Below are positions 31,217 to 39,208 of a DNA stretch of 47,362 nucleotides, piece by piece (position 1 is the stretch's first letter; each line of letters begins with the position of its first letter). A program made the translations under genes and the position numbers. This stretch comes from Actinomycetes bacterium (lineage in GTDB: Bacteria; Actinomycetota; Acidimicrobiia; Acidimicrobiales; RAAP-2). Under the pieces are notes generated by a model. The model did no database searches. It was not told the DNA's origin and saw only the letters and a list, made by a program, of their open reading frames with translations. The DNA lies in contig JAJYAC010000009.1 of assembly GCA_021779735.1 (NCBI GenBank), positions 1 through 47,362 of the forward strand, in the 5' to 3' direction.

Positions 31217-32101
31217 GTGACCAGCGAGTCCGCGCTTCTCGAGACGTGCCACTTCCCCCGCGCCGGGGATACGGTGGCGCTCGCCGTCTCGGGTGGCCCC
31301 GACTCGTTGGGCCTGGCCCTGCTGGCTCGAGCCGCGGGACTACGCGTAGAACTCCACCACGTCGATCATCACGCGAGACCCACCAGTGGCGAGGATGCCG
31401 TGTTCGTTGTAGAACTGGCCCGCGAGTGGGGAGTGCCGGTGAGCGTCCACGACGTGCACCTGGCGCCGGGCGCCAACTTCGAGGCCCGCGCGCGCGCCGC
31501 GCGTCGCGCCGCGATGCCGGCGGGGGTGTTGACGGGCCACACGCTCGACGATCTTGCCGAGACGGTCCTACTCAACCTCGTTCGCGGCGCGGGACTCGAC
31601 GGACTCTCGCCCATGGTGGGAGATCCCACCAAACCACTGATCGACGTGCGCCGGCGCGACCTGCACGGCTACGTCGCCGCGCGCGGCTACGTCGCGCGCC
31701 ACGACGAGACGAACCTCGACGGTCGCTTCCGACGCAACCGGGTGCGCCACGAAGTGCTGCCGCTGCTCGACGACGTCGCCGAGCGCGACGTCGCCCCACT
31801 GCTCGCGCGGGCGGCTCACCTCGTCTACGACGAGCGGCGCTGGATCGCCGAGTCGACCGCCGAGGACGAGTTGATCCCCCTCGCCGAGGCCGACTGTCGG
31901 ACGCTCGCGACGTGGCCCGTGGCGCGTCTGCGGCGCTGGTTGCGGGTGCGGCTCGCGCGCGAGGAGCCCGACGGTTTGCACTCTCCCGACGCGGCCGAGA
32001 TCGAGCGAGCCCTGCGCGTGGTGCGCGGCGAGGTCGTTGCCACGCAGCTTCTGGGTGGTCGACGCCTGGCTCGTCGACACCAACGCCTAATTCTGGAGTG
32101 A
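31217..32101 (+). CDS. tilS: tRNA(Ile)-lysidine synthase
   Basis: A 294-residue N-type ATP-pyrophosphatase that converts the wobble C of tRNA-Ile(CAU) to lysidine. The PP-loop is AVSGGPDSLGLALL (about 23). GHTLDDLAETVLLNLVRGAGLDGLSPM is the family signature. RRNRVRHEVLPLL is also typical. The length fits the short actinobacterial form lacking the C-terminal TilS domains. In actinobacteria tilS, hpt and folate genes are usually together, as here. Confidence 0.93.
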   Translation: MTSESALLETCHFPRAGDTVALAVSGGPDSLGLALLARAAGLRVELHHVDHHARPTSGEDAVFVVELAREWGVPVSVHDVHLAPGANFEARARAARRAAMPAGVLTGHTLDDLAETVLLNLVRGAGLDGLSPMVGDPTKPLIDVRRRDLHGYVAARGYVARHDETNLDGRFRRNRVRHEVLPLLDDVAERDVAPLLARAAHLVYDERRWIAESTAEDELIPLAEADCRTLATWPVARLRRWLRVRLAREEPDGLHSPDAAEIERALRVVRGEVVATQLLGGRRLARRHQRLILE

Positions 32102-32111
32102 GCGACTCCAC

Positions 32112-32117
32112 TACGCT
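32112..32117 (+). promoter_or_regulatory. -10 box of hpt (leaderless)
   Basis: TACGCT lies eight bases before the ATG at 32126. This is the loosest spacing of the leaderless set. Confidence 0.35.
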
Positions 32118-32125
32118 GAGCCATC

Positions 32126-32692
32126 ATGGGACGCGAGCACGCTGAGGACACCGCGGGCTGGGCTGCCCACGATCTGGGACGCGTGATCGTCTCGGCCGAC
32201 GAGGTGGCGGCGAGGGTGCGAGACCTCGGCTCCCAGATCACTCGCGACTACCAAGACCACCCCCCGCTGCTGGTGTGCGTGCTCAAGGGCGCGATCAACT
32301 TCATGTCGGACTTGATGCGCGCCATCGAACTGCCCGTGGAGGTGGATTTCATGGCGGTGTCCTCCTACGGGGCCGCGACCAAGACGAGCGGGGTAGTGCG
32401 CATCGTGAAGGATCTCGACGTCGATCTCGCCGACCGCGACGTGCTCATCATCGAAGACGTCGTGGACTCGGGACTCACACTGAACTACCTGCGCCAGTAC
32501 CTGGGCGCGCGCAGTCCGCGCTCGCTCGAGGTCTGTGCGCTACTGCTCAAGCAGGGTGAGCAGCGCGTGGAGCAGGACCTCAAGTACGTGGGCTTCTCCA
32601 TCCCCTCTGACTTCGTCGTGGGATACGGCCTCGACGTGAACGAGCGCTACCGCAATCTCGACGCGATCTACACGTTCGTGGGTCAACCCTGA
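32126..32692 (+). CDS. hpt: Hypoxanthine phosphoribosyltransferase
   Basis: A 188-residue purine-salvage enzyme making IMP or GMP from the free base and PRPP. The PRPP loop is VLIIEDVVDSGLTL. LLVCVLKGAINFMSDL supplies the pyrophosphate loop, and FVVGYGLDVNERYRNL the C-terminal purine contact. The stop overlaps the folE ATG as TGATG. In most actinobacteria ftsH sits between hpt and folE; here there is no room for it. Confidence 0.95.
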   Translation: MGREHAEDTAGWAAHDLGRVIVSADEVAARVRDLGSQITRDYQDHPPLLVCVLKGAINFMSDLMRAIELPVEVDFMAVSSYGAATKTSGVVRIVKDLDVDLADRDVLIIEDVVDSGLTLNYLRQYLGARSPRSLEVCALLLKQGEQRVEQDLKYVGFSIPSDFVVGYGLDVNERYRNLDAIYTFVGQP

Positions 32693-33273
32693 TGGTCGAT
32701 CGCGAGCGCGTGCAGGTCCTCGTGCGCGAACTGCTCGAGGCTCTCGGCGAGGACCCGACGCGCGACGGTCTCCTCGAGACGCCTCGGCGCGTGGCCGAAA
32801 TGTACGTCGAGCTCTTCGAAGGCCTCGAGGTCGATCCCGGAGAGCATCTGCGTGTGACCTTCGAAGCCGGTCACGACGAGATGGTCATGGTGCGCGACAT
32901 TCCCTTCACGACACTCTGCGAGCACCACCTGGTGCCCTTTCGCGGACTCGCTCACCTCGCGTACCTGCCCGGGCCCGAGGGTCGCATCACCGGACTGTCC
33001 AAGATGGCGCGTCTGGTCGAGGGATTCGCGCGCCGACTCCAAGTCCAAGAACGCATGACGACCCAGATCGTCGACGCCATGGAGCGCGAGCTGCGCCCGC
33101 GCGGGTCGATCTGCGTTCTCGAGGCCGAGCACTTCTGCCTGGCGATGCGCGGGGTGAAGAAGGAGGGCGTCTCGACGGTCACCTCGGCCGTGCGTGGCGT
33201 GTTTCGCGATGACGCCTCCTATCGCGCCGAAGCCCTGCAGTACATCCATCAACGGCGGTCCGCGTGGCGCTGA
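32692..33273 (+). CDS. folE: GTP cyclohydrolase I
   Basis: A 193-residue enzyme opening the folate pathway by converting GTP to dihydroneopterin triphosphate. The zinc ligands are in TLCEHHLVPF and HFCLAMRGV, and GLSKMARLV and QERMTTQI are family motifs. The ATG overlaps the hpt stop, and folP starts ten bases before the folE stop. It heads the contiguous folate block. Confidence 0.95.
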   Translation: MVDRERVQVLVRELLEALGEDPTRDGLLETPRRVAEMYVELFEGLEVDPGEHLRVTFEAGHDEMVMVRDIPFTTLCEHHLVPFRGLAHLAYLPGPEGRITGLSKMARLVEGFARRLQVQERMTTQIVDAMERELRPRGSICVLEAEHFCLAMRGVKKEGVSTVTSAVRGVFRDDASYRAEALQYIHQRRSAWR

Positions 33274-34061
33274 GCCCTCGGGTGATGGGCATCGTCAACG
33301 TGACGCCCGACTCGTTCTATCCCGAGTCGCGCACCGCCTCTACCGACGTGGCTCTCGCGCGCGGGCGCGACTTCTTCGCTCGCGGCGCCGACGTCGTGGA
33401 CGTGGGCGGGGAGTCGACGAGACCGGGCGCGACGCCGGTGAGCGAGTCCGACGAGCTCGCGCGCGTCGTGCCGGTGATCGAGGGTCTCGCCCCGCTCGGG
33501 ATCGTGTCGGTCAACACGCAAAAGGAGAGCGTGGCGCGGGCCGCGTTGGCGGCGGGGGCCCAGATTCTTAACGACGAGTCGTGTTCGCTCGCCGACGTCG
33601 CGGGTGAGCGAGGCGCGGGCTACGTCGCGATGCACCGCCTGCACCCGACGATCACGCCGGGCGACGCGCTCTACGGAGACGTCGTGGCCGACGTGCTCGA
33701 CTTCCTCGCACGCGCCGCGCGCCGCGCGCGAGCCGCGGGGGTGAGGGACCTCTGGCTCGATCCCGGCATCGGCTTTAACAAGACGACCGAACACAACCTC
33801 GCGCTGCTCGCCCACCTCGGCGACGTCGTCGCCGTGGCGCGCGAGGCGGGCGCGAAGGTGTTGGTGGGCACGAGCCGCAAGCGATTCCTCGGCGACCTCG
33901 CCGACGCGCCCCTCGCGGTCGAGGACCGTCTCGAGGGCTCACTCGCCAGTGCGGCGTGGGCCATGCTCTGCGGTGTCGACCTCGTGCGCGTGCACGACGT
34001 GGCGCCGACGCTCTACGCGCGCGAGCTGATCGCGCGGCCCCTCGCCGAGGTGACCTCGTGA
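33264..34061 (+). CDS. folP: Dihydropteroate synthase, divergent
   Basis: A 265-residue TIM-barrel enzyme of the pterin-binding family. The signatures VNVTPDSFYPESR and GADVVDVGGESTRPGA are intact, as are the phosphate-binding GFNKTTEHN and TSRKRFLG. Two positions deviate. The conserved SVDT Asp, a pterin contact, is Asn84 (SVNTQK). The ND that follows it is followed by ESCSLAD rather than a Val-Ser-Gly motif. The enzyme may be less active or lineage-specific. Context (between folE and folB/folK) supports dihydropteroate synthesis. The GTG start lies inside the folE end; the stop overlaps the next GTG. Confidence 0.85.
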   Translation: MALSPRVMGIVNVTPDSFYPESRTASTDVALARGRDFFARGADVVDVGGESTRPGATPVSESDELARVVPVIEGLAPLGIVSVNTQKESVARAALAAGAQILNDESCSLADVAGERGAGYVAMHRLHPTITPGDALYGDVVADVLDFLARAARRARAAGVRDLWLDPGIGFNKTTEHNLALLAHLGDVVAVAREAGAKVLVGTSRKRFLGDLADAPLAVEDRLEGSLASAAWAMLCGVDLVRVHDVAPTLYARELIARPLAEVTS

Positions 34062-34558
34062 GGGGCCGGTGGGCCGCGGGCATTGAGCCGCGCGGCTTCA
34101 CCTGGGTCTACCGGGGCATTCTCGCGGTCTCGGAGAGGCCCGGTGGCTCGACAGCGGTGCACCGTCGGGTGCGCCGCGACGAGGAGCTGCTCTGGCTCAA
34201 GCACCAGGGGTTTACCCGCGTCATCTCGATTCTGCCCGTGATGCAGAACCTCGCGGCCTACGTCGAACACGGACTCAGCGCGAGCCACTACCCCCTGCGT
34301 GGTGGCCCCGCCCAGCGCGACGTCCTCGAGGCCTGCTTCCGAGACCTCGCCGCGTCGATGCGCGACGCGCAGGTCGTCCTGCTCCACGGTGACGACGTGT
34401 CGGACCGCTTGCTCGGCGTCGTGGCGGGTTACCTCGTGTGGTCGGGGCGCGCGCCGAGCGTGCCCGGATCGATCGCATTGGTCGAACGACTCTTTCGCCG
34501 CAGCGTCGGACCCGACGGACGTGGCGTGCTGATGGCCCTGCCGGTGAGTGATGAGTGA
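34058..34558 (+). CDS. Phosphatase-like protein with missing catalytic cysteine
   Basis: A 166-residue protein that looks like a dual-specificity tyrosine phosphatase fold. It has a strand FTRVISILPV, a helix, ASHYPLRGG, a long helix ending ASMRDAQVVLLHGDDVSDRLLGVVAGYLVWSG. The last stretch aligns with the HC-x5-R-(S/T) phosphate loop, but the Cys is Gly111 (His110-Gly-x5-Arg117). It would be a pseudophosphatase, likely binding phosphate without hydrolysing it. Position between folP and folB, with GTGA overlap upstream and an 8-base overlap with folB downstream, ties it to folate synthesis. In that pathway a phosphatase step (dihydroneopterin triphosphate to monophosphate) is often unassigned; the missing Cys argues against catalysis by the usual route. 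Recognition is by motif only. Confidence 0.6.
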   Translation: MRGRWAAGIEPRGFTWVYRGILAVSERPGGSTAVHRRVRRDEELLWLKHQGFTRVISILPVMQNLAAYVEHGLSASHYPLRGGPAQRDVLEACFRDLAASMRDAQVVLLHGDDVSDRLLGVVAGYLVWSGRAPSVPGSIALVERLFRRSVGPDGRGVLMALPVSDE

Positions 34559-34916
34559 CGTCATCGAACTACGGGCGTTGCGGGTCAGCGCGATCGTCGG
34601 CGTGCTGGCTGAGGAACGCGACCGGGCCCAGCCCCTCGAGTTCGACCTCGACATCGAGCGCAACTTCGAAGAGGCCGCGATGAACGACGATCTCTCGGAG
34701 ACGACCGACTACGCCGCGGCGGTGGGAATCGCCACATCCGTCGCGACCCACGGGCGCTTTTTGCTGCTCGAAACCCTCGCCTACCGAGTCGCGCGCGAGA
34801 TCCTCGCCCTCGACGAGGCGATTGAGGCGGTCGTCGTCGCGGTGCGCAAGCTGCGCCCGCCCGTGCCCGAGGACCTTCGCAGCGCCGGCGTGCGCTGTCG
34901 CGTCACTCGGTCGTGA
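34551..34916 (+). CDS. folB: Dihydroneopterin aldolase
   Basis: A 121-residue enzyme of the folate pathway. It starts DVIELRALRVSAIVGVLAEERDRAQPLEFDLDIE, has the substrate Glu in FLLLETLAYRVAREIL, and a Lys in VVVAVRKLRPPVP that is the catalytic base. The ATG lies inside the previous gene's stop region. The stop overlaps the folK GTG. It releases glycolaldehyde to leave hydroxymethyl-dihydropterin for FolK. Confidence 0.92.
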   Translation: MSDVIELRALRVSAIVGVLAEERDRAQPLEFDLDIERNFEEAAMNDDLSETTDYAAAVGIATSVATHGRFLLLETLAYRVAREILALDEAIEAVVVAVRKLRPPVPEDLRSAGVRCRVTRS

Positions 34917-35377
34917 AGGCGTACCTCTCGCTGGGCTCCAACGTTGGCGACCGCGCCGCGCACCTCGCCGGCGGCGTCGCGATCGTTTCCGACGGCGACG
35001 CGGTGCGCGTATCGCGCGTCTACGAGACCGAACCGGTCGGGGGCGTCGCCCAGGACGACTTCTGGAACCTCGTCGTCGAGCTCGAGACTCGGGCGACGCC
35101 GCGCGAGCTCCTCGAACGCTGCCGCGAGGCCGAGTCCGCGCACGCGCGCACCCGCGGCGTGCGCTGGGGCCCGCGCACCCTCGACGTCGACGTGCTACTC
35201 GTGGGCGAGCTGCGCAGCGACGACCCCGACATCGTCGTGCCGCACCCGCGCATGTTCGAGCGCCTCTTCGTCCTCGTCCCCCTAGCCGAACTGGCTCCCC
35301 AGTTGGTGCCCGCGGCGGCCCTCGCGGGTGGTGTCGGGCGGGTGCGCATCCTGGGTACACTCGAGTCGTTGCGATAG
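34913..35377 (+). CDS. folK: Hydroxymethyl-dihydropterin pyrophosphokinase
   Basis: A 154-residue kinase that activates the pterin for FolP. Motifs are AYLSLGSNVGDR, VYETEPVGGVAQDDFWNLVV, and RWGPRTLDVDVLLVGE with the Mg-binding Asp pair, then VPHPRMFERLFVLVPLAEL. It closes the folate block (GTGA overlap with folB). Its 3' end contains TACACT (35356-35361), a -10 candidate for the next operon. Confidence 0.93.
   Translation: MKAYLSLGSNVGDRAAHLAGGVAIVSDGDAVRVSRVYETEPVGGVAQDDFWNLVVELETRATPRELLERCREAESAHARTRGVRWGPRTLDVDVLLVGELRSDDPDIVVPHPRMFERLFVLVPLAELAPQLVPAAALAGGVGRVRILGTLESLR
35356..35361 (+). promoter_or_regulatory. -10 box for the DUF2520-panC-coaX-lysS operon
   Basis: TACACT within the folK end. 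A leader of about 45 bases with a GGGGGGCAAG ribosome site would follow. No good -35 is visible. Confidence 0.3.
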
Positions 35378-35413
35378 CCGAACGGCACCTGCGGGGCCGG
35401 AACGGGGGGCAAG

Positions 35414-36127
35414 ATGAAAGTCACCATCATTGGCGCGGGCCGTGCCGGGCGCGCCTTCGCACTGGCACTCTCGCGCGTCGGCCACGAGGTCACGGTGCGC
35501 CACCACGATCAACTCGAGGACGTCACGGGCGATCTGGTTCTCCTCACCGTGCCCGACGACGCCTTGGCCGACGTGGCGGCGGCGCTCGTGCCCGACGCGA
35601 CGCGCGTGCTGGTCCACGCGGCCGGTTCGCGGACCCTCGAGGTCCTCGCGCCCCACCCGCGCGTGGCGTCGCTGCACCCTCTCGCGGCTCTCTCCTCGCC
35701 CGAGCTCGGCGCCCAGCGCCTCGTCGGGGCGACCTACTGCGTCGCGGGTGACGAGCTCGCGCTGGCGCTCGTTCGCTCGCTCGAGGGTCGCGCTATCACG
35801 CTCGACGACGCTCATCGCACGCTCTATCACGCCACGGCGACCGTCGCGGCCAACCACCTGGTGGCCCTCATGGGTCAGGTCGAGCGCCTCGCGCGCGGGG
35901 CCGGGCTCGAGCTCGAGGACTTTCTCGCCCTCGCGGGTCAGGCTCTGTCCGACGTGGCGAGCGTTGGCGCGACGGCGGCGCTGACCGGACCGGCGTCGCG
36001 CGGCGATGTCGAGACGATCGACGCGCACCTCGCCGCGATGCCCGAGGCCGAGCGTCCGGCCTACGTGGCCCTCGCCCACGCGGCCTTCGAGCTCGCCGAG
36101 CGGCGCCGCAGCGTCACGATCGCCTGA
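35414..36127 (+). CDS. DUF2520 Rossmann-fold protein, panC neighbour
   Basis: A 237-residue protein with a nucleotide-binding Rossmann fold (VTIIGAGRAGRAFALAL at the start) and a helical C-terminal domain resembling 6-phosphogluconate dehydrogenase-type folds (TLYHATATVAANHLVALMG). The family (DUF2520, COG5495) lacks an assigned reaction and is often next to panC. It could be a ketopantoate-reductase-like or other dehydrogenase; the sequence does not decide. A GGGGGGCAAG ribosome site precedes the ATG. The stop overlaps the panC ATG as TGATG. Confidence 0.8.
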   Translation: MKVTIIGAGRAGRAFALALSRVGHEVTVRHHDQLEDVTGDLVLLTVPDDALADVAAALVPDATRVLVHAAGSRTLEVLAPHPRVASLHPLAALSSPELGAQRLVGATYCVAGDELALALVRSLEGRAITLDDAHRTLYHATATVAANHLVALMGQVERLARGAGLELEDFLALAGQALSDVASVGATAALTGPASRGDVETIDAHLAAMPEAERPAYVALAHAAFELAERRRSVTIA

Positions 36128-36969
36128 TGCAGCACGTACGCGCGATCGCCGAGTGGCGCCGCAGCGCCTCGGCGCTGCGCGAGAGCGGGCGCACGGTCGC
36201 CCTGGTGCCCACGATGGGCGCTCTGCACGCGGGACACGAGTCCCTCGTGGCGGCGGCGCGCGATCGCGGCGACGCGGTCGTTCTCAGCGTCTTCGTCAAC
36301 CCGCGCCAGTTCAACGACGCCGACGACCTCGCGCGCTATCCGCGCACCCCCGAAGCCGACGAGGAGTTCGCCCGTCGCGCGGGCGTGGACGTTCTCGTGA
36401 CGCCCGCGCTCGCCGAGATGTGGCCCACCGGCCGCGCCACGGCGACGACGGTGAACGTCGGGCCGCTGGGTGAACTCTTCGAGGGGGTCGATCGTCCCGG
36501 GCACTTCAACGGGGTGGCGAGCGTGGTGGCCAAACTGCTCATCGTCAATGGCCCCGGTCGGCTCTACCTCGGCGAGAAGGACTTTCAACAACTCGTTCTC
36601 GTGCGCCAGATGGTGCACGACCTGGGCTTTGACGTCGAGGTCGTGGGCTGTCCCATCGTGCGCGAGTCGTCGGGTCTCGCACTGTCGAGTCGCAACGTGC
36701 GACTGAGCGAAGCCGGCCGAGAGGTGGCGCGCGGCTTCTCGCGCGCCCTGGCCCGCGTGAGCGAACCGGCGGCGGCGAGCGTGCAGCGCGCGCGCCTGCG
36801 CGCGAGCCTCGAAGAGTCCGGCGTCGACATCGCCTACGTGGACGTGGTGGATCCGACGAGCCTGGCGAGCGCGCGAGACGACGAGGTCGGTGAGCGCCGG
36901 GCCCTGCTCGCGGGCTACGTCGAGGGCGTGCGTCTCATCGACAATGGACGACTCTGGGTAGGGAGGTAG
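36127..36969 (+). CDS. panC: Pantothenate synthetase
   Basis: A 280-residue ligase joining pantoate and beta-alanine. The HIGH-type motif is PTMGALHAGHESLV (about 29), VFVNPRQFND follows, then LYLGEKDFQQLVLVRQMV and the KMSKS-like SGLALSSRNVRLS. The ATG overlaps the stop of the DUF2520 gene. The next gene (coaX) begins two bases after the stop. Aspartate decarboxylase (panD), often found between them, is missing. Confidence 0.95.
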   Translation: MQHVRAIAEWRRSASALRESGRTVALVPTMGALHAGHESLVAAARDRGDAVVLSVFVNPRQFNDADDLARYPRTPEADEEFARRAGVDVLVTPALAEMWPTGRATATTVNVGPLGELFEGVDRPGHFNGVASVVAKLLIVNGPGRLYLGEKDFQQLVLVRQMVHDLGFDVEVVGCPIVRESSGLALSSRNVRLSEAGREVARGFSRALARVSEPAAASVQRARLRASLEESGVDIAYVDVVDPTSLASARDDEVGERRALLAGYVEGVRLIDNGRLWVGR

Positions 36970-36971
36970 TC

Positions 36972-37802
36972 ATGCTGCTGGCCATCGACGTGGGCAACAC
37001 CGAGACCGTGGTCGGCCTCTTTGGCCCCGACGCGCCCGACGCGCCCGAGGCGATGGGATTCGCCCGCGCGACCGACGAGCGGGGTCTCGCCTTTCACTGG
37101 CGGCTCTCGACGGTGGCCGAGCGCACGCCCGACGAGTACGCGATGATGCTGACCCAGTTGCTCGATCTCGAGGGTCTCGACCTGCGAGTGGACGTGTCGG
37201 CTATCGCCATCTCCTCGTCGGTCCCGCCGGTGACCACCCAGCTGCGGCGCATGGCGAATCGCTGGTTCGCCGAGCTCGAGGTGACGGTGCTCGGACCGGG
37301 AACGAAGTCCGGCATGGCCATTCTCTACGACAATCCGCGCGAGGTGGGCGCCGATCGGATCGCCAACTCGGTGGGCGCCTACGACCTCTACCCGGGCGCG
37401 GGCATCGTCGTGGACCTGGGCACCGCGACGACCTTTGACGTCATCAGCGCGCGCGGCGAGTACCTCGGCGGGGCCATCGCCCCGGGCGTGGCGATCTCGC
37501 TCGAGGCTCTCTACACTCAGGCCTCGGCGCTGCGTTCGGTCGAACTCGTGGAGCCGCGCTCGGTGGTCGGGCGCTCCACGGTCGAGTCGATCCAGTCGGG
37601 CGTCCTCTACGGCTTCGCGGCCCAGGTGGACGGAGTGGTCGAGCGCATCATCAACGAGGTGGGACCCTCGCGCGTGATCGCCACGGGGGGCCTCGCCGGG
37701 CTCATCGCGCCCCACACGCGTAGCGTCGAGCACGTCGAGCCGTGGCTCACCCTGCACGGTTTACGTATCATTCATGGACGCAACCATTCGGGAGACCTGT
37801 GA
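36972..37802 (+). CDS. coaX: Type III pantothenate kinase
   Basis: A 276-residue kinase for the first step of CoA synthesis. The ASKHA-fold phosphate loop is LLAIDVGNTETVVGLFG at the start, the second phosphate motif is IVVDLGTATTFDVISARGEYLGGAIAPG, and VIATGGLAGLI completes the site. The loop after the first strand carries a short Asp/Ala/Pro insert. It works directly after PanC in the same transcript, and its stop overlaps the lysS GTG. Type III kinases are not inhibited by CoA and use monovalent cations. Confidence 0.93.
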   Translation: MLLAIDVGNTETVVGLFGPDAPDAPEAMGFARATDERGLAFHWRLSTVAERTPDEYAMMLTQLLDLEGLDLRVDVSAIAISSSVPPVTTQLRRMANRWFAELEVTVLGPGTKSGMAILYDNPREVGADRIANSVGAYDLYPGAGIVVDLGTATTFDVISARGEYLGGAIAPGVAISLEALYTQASALRSVELVEPRSVVGRSTVESIQSGVLYGFAAQVDGVVERIINEVGPSRVIATGGLAGLIAPHTRSVEHVEPWLTLHGLRIIHGRNHSGDL

Positions 37803-39208
37803 GCACCCCCTACACCTTCGCCCACTCGGCGTACTGCGCGGCGCTGGCCGAGACCTACGGGCATCTCGCCGCCGGCGAGGAGTCGGGGGTCAACGTCGCC
37901 GTCGCCGGACGCGTGATGCTGCTGCGTAGTCAGGGACGACTGGCCTTCGCCACGATGCGTGACTCCACTGGTGAGATCCAGCTCTTCGCCCTCGAGTCGA
38001 TGACGAGGGACTTCGAGAACTTCACGAAGCTCCACCTGGGCGATTGGGTTGGCGTCCACGGCGAAGTCGTGCGCACCAAGCGTGGCGAACTCTCGGTGAA
38101 GGTGGCGCGTTTCGAGCTGCTCGCCGAAGCGCGACGCAACTTCGGCGACAAGTGGGCGGGCATCGCCGACTACGACCTGCGCTATCGCCACCGCGAGGCC
38201 GACTTGTGGGCCAACGACGTCACGCGGGTCTCACTCGCGCGACGCAGTGCCCTCGTGCGCGCCCTGCGCGAGCGCTGCTGGGCGGCCGGCTTCATGGAGG
38301 TCGAGACGCCGATTCTCAACGCGATTCCTACAGGCGCGGCCGCGCGGCCTTTCGTCACGTACCACCAGGCCCTCGGCAGCGAGTTCTACCTGCGCATCGC
38401 GCCCGAGCTGTGGCTCAAGCGCCTCGTGGTGGGTGGCTTTGAGCGGGTGTTCGAACTGGGTCGCGTCTTTCGCAACGAGGGCGTGAGCCCGCGCCACAAC
38501 CCCGAATTCACCATGCTCGAGCTCTACGCGGCGTACTGGAACTACGAGGACATGATGGCCTTCACCGAGGAGCTCGTCACCGGGGCCGTCGTTGACGTGC
38601 TCGGCACGACGCGCGTGACCTACCAGGGTCGCGAGATCGACTTCACCACGCCCTGGGCCCGTCGCCCGATGGCCGAGCTCGCGAGCGAGGCGGTGGGCGA
38701 GGCGGTGAGCGTGCACACGAGCCGTGAGCGCCTGGCCCAGCTCCTGACAGAGCGCGACGTCGAGGTGCACCCCTCGTGGGGGGCCGGACGTTGCCTGGCC
38801 GAGCTCTTCGAGGCCACGTGCGAGAGCGATCTGTGGAACCCGACGTTCGTCACGCAGTACCCGGTGGAGGTCTCACCGCTCGCGCGCCGCCACCCCCAGG
38901 ACCACGAGCTCACCGAGCGCTTCGAGTCCTTCCTCGCCGGCCGCGAGCTCTCCAACGGCTTTTCTGAGTTGACCGACCCCCAAGATCAGCGCGAGCGCTT
39001 CGAGGACCAGGCCCGCTTGGCCGCGGCCGGCGACGACGAGGCGATGCGTATCGACGAGGACTACATCAAGGCCCTCGAGTGGGGCCTGCCGCCCACGGCG
39101 GGTCTGGGCGTGGGCGTGGATCGCCTCGCGATGGTGATCGCCGACGCGTCGAACCTGCGCGAGGTCATCGCCTTTCCCACCCTCAAGCCGATCCGAGAGG
39201 ATCAGTAG
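37799..39208 (+). CDS. lysS: Lysyl-tRNA synthetase, class II
   Basis: A 469-residue class II synthetase. The N-terminal OB fold (about 25-130: VNVAVAGRVMLLRSQGRLAF) binds the anticodon; class II motif 1 is near VETPILNAI, motif 2 is FRNEGVSPRHNPEFTMLE, and motif 3 is GLGVGVDRLAMV. The GTG overlaps the coaX stop; longer in-frame starts inside coaX are not homologous. The gene's last seven bases overlap the 3' end of the convergent polyprenyl synthase. lysS next to the pan/coa genes is an actinobacterial arrangement. Confidence 0.95.
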   Translation: MSTPYTFAHSAYCAALAETYGHLAAGEESGVNVAVAGRVMLLRSQGRLAFATMRDSTGEIQLFALESMTRDFENFTKLHLGDWVGVHGEVVRTKRGELSVKVARFELLAEARRNFGDKWAGIADYDLRYRHREADLWANDVTRVSLARRSALVRALRERCWAAGFMEVETPILNAIPTGAAARPFVTYHQALGSEFYLRIAPELWLKRLVVGGFERVFELGRVFRNEGVSPRHNPEFTMLELYAAYWNYEDMMAFTEELVTGAVVDVLGTTRVTYQGREIDFTTPWARRPMAELASEAVGEAVSVHTSRERLAQLLTERDVEVHPSWGAGRCLAELFEATCESDLWNPTFVTQYPVEVSPLARRHPQDHELTERFESFLAGRELSNGFSELTDPQDQRERFEDQARLAAAGDDEAMRIDEDYIKALEWGLPPTAGLGVGVDRLAMVIADASNLREVIAFPTLKPIREDQ

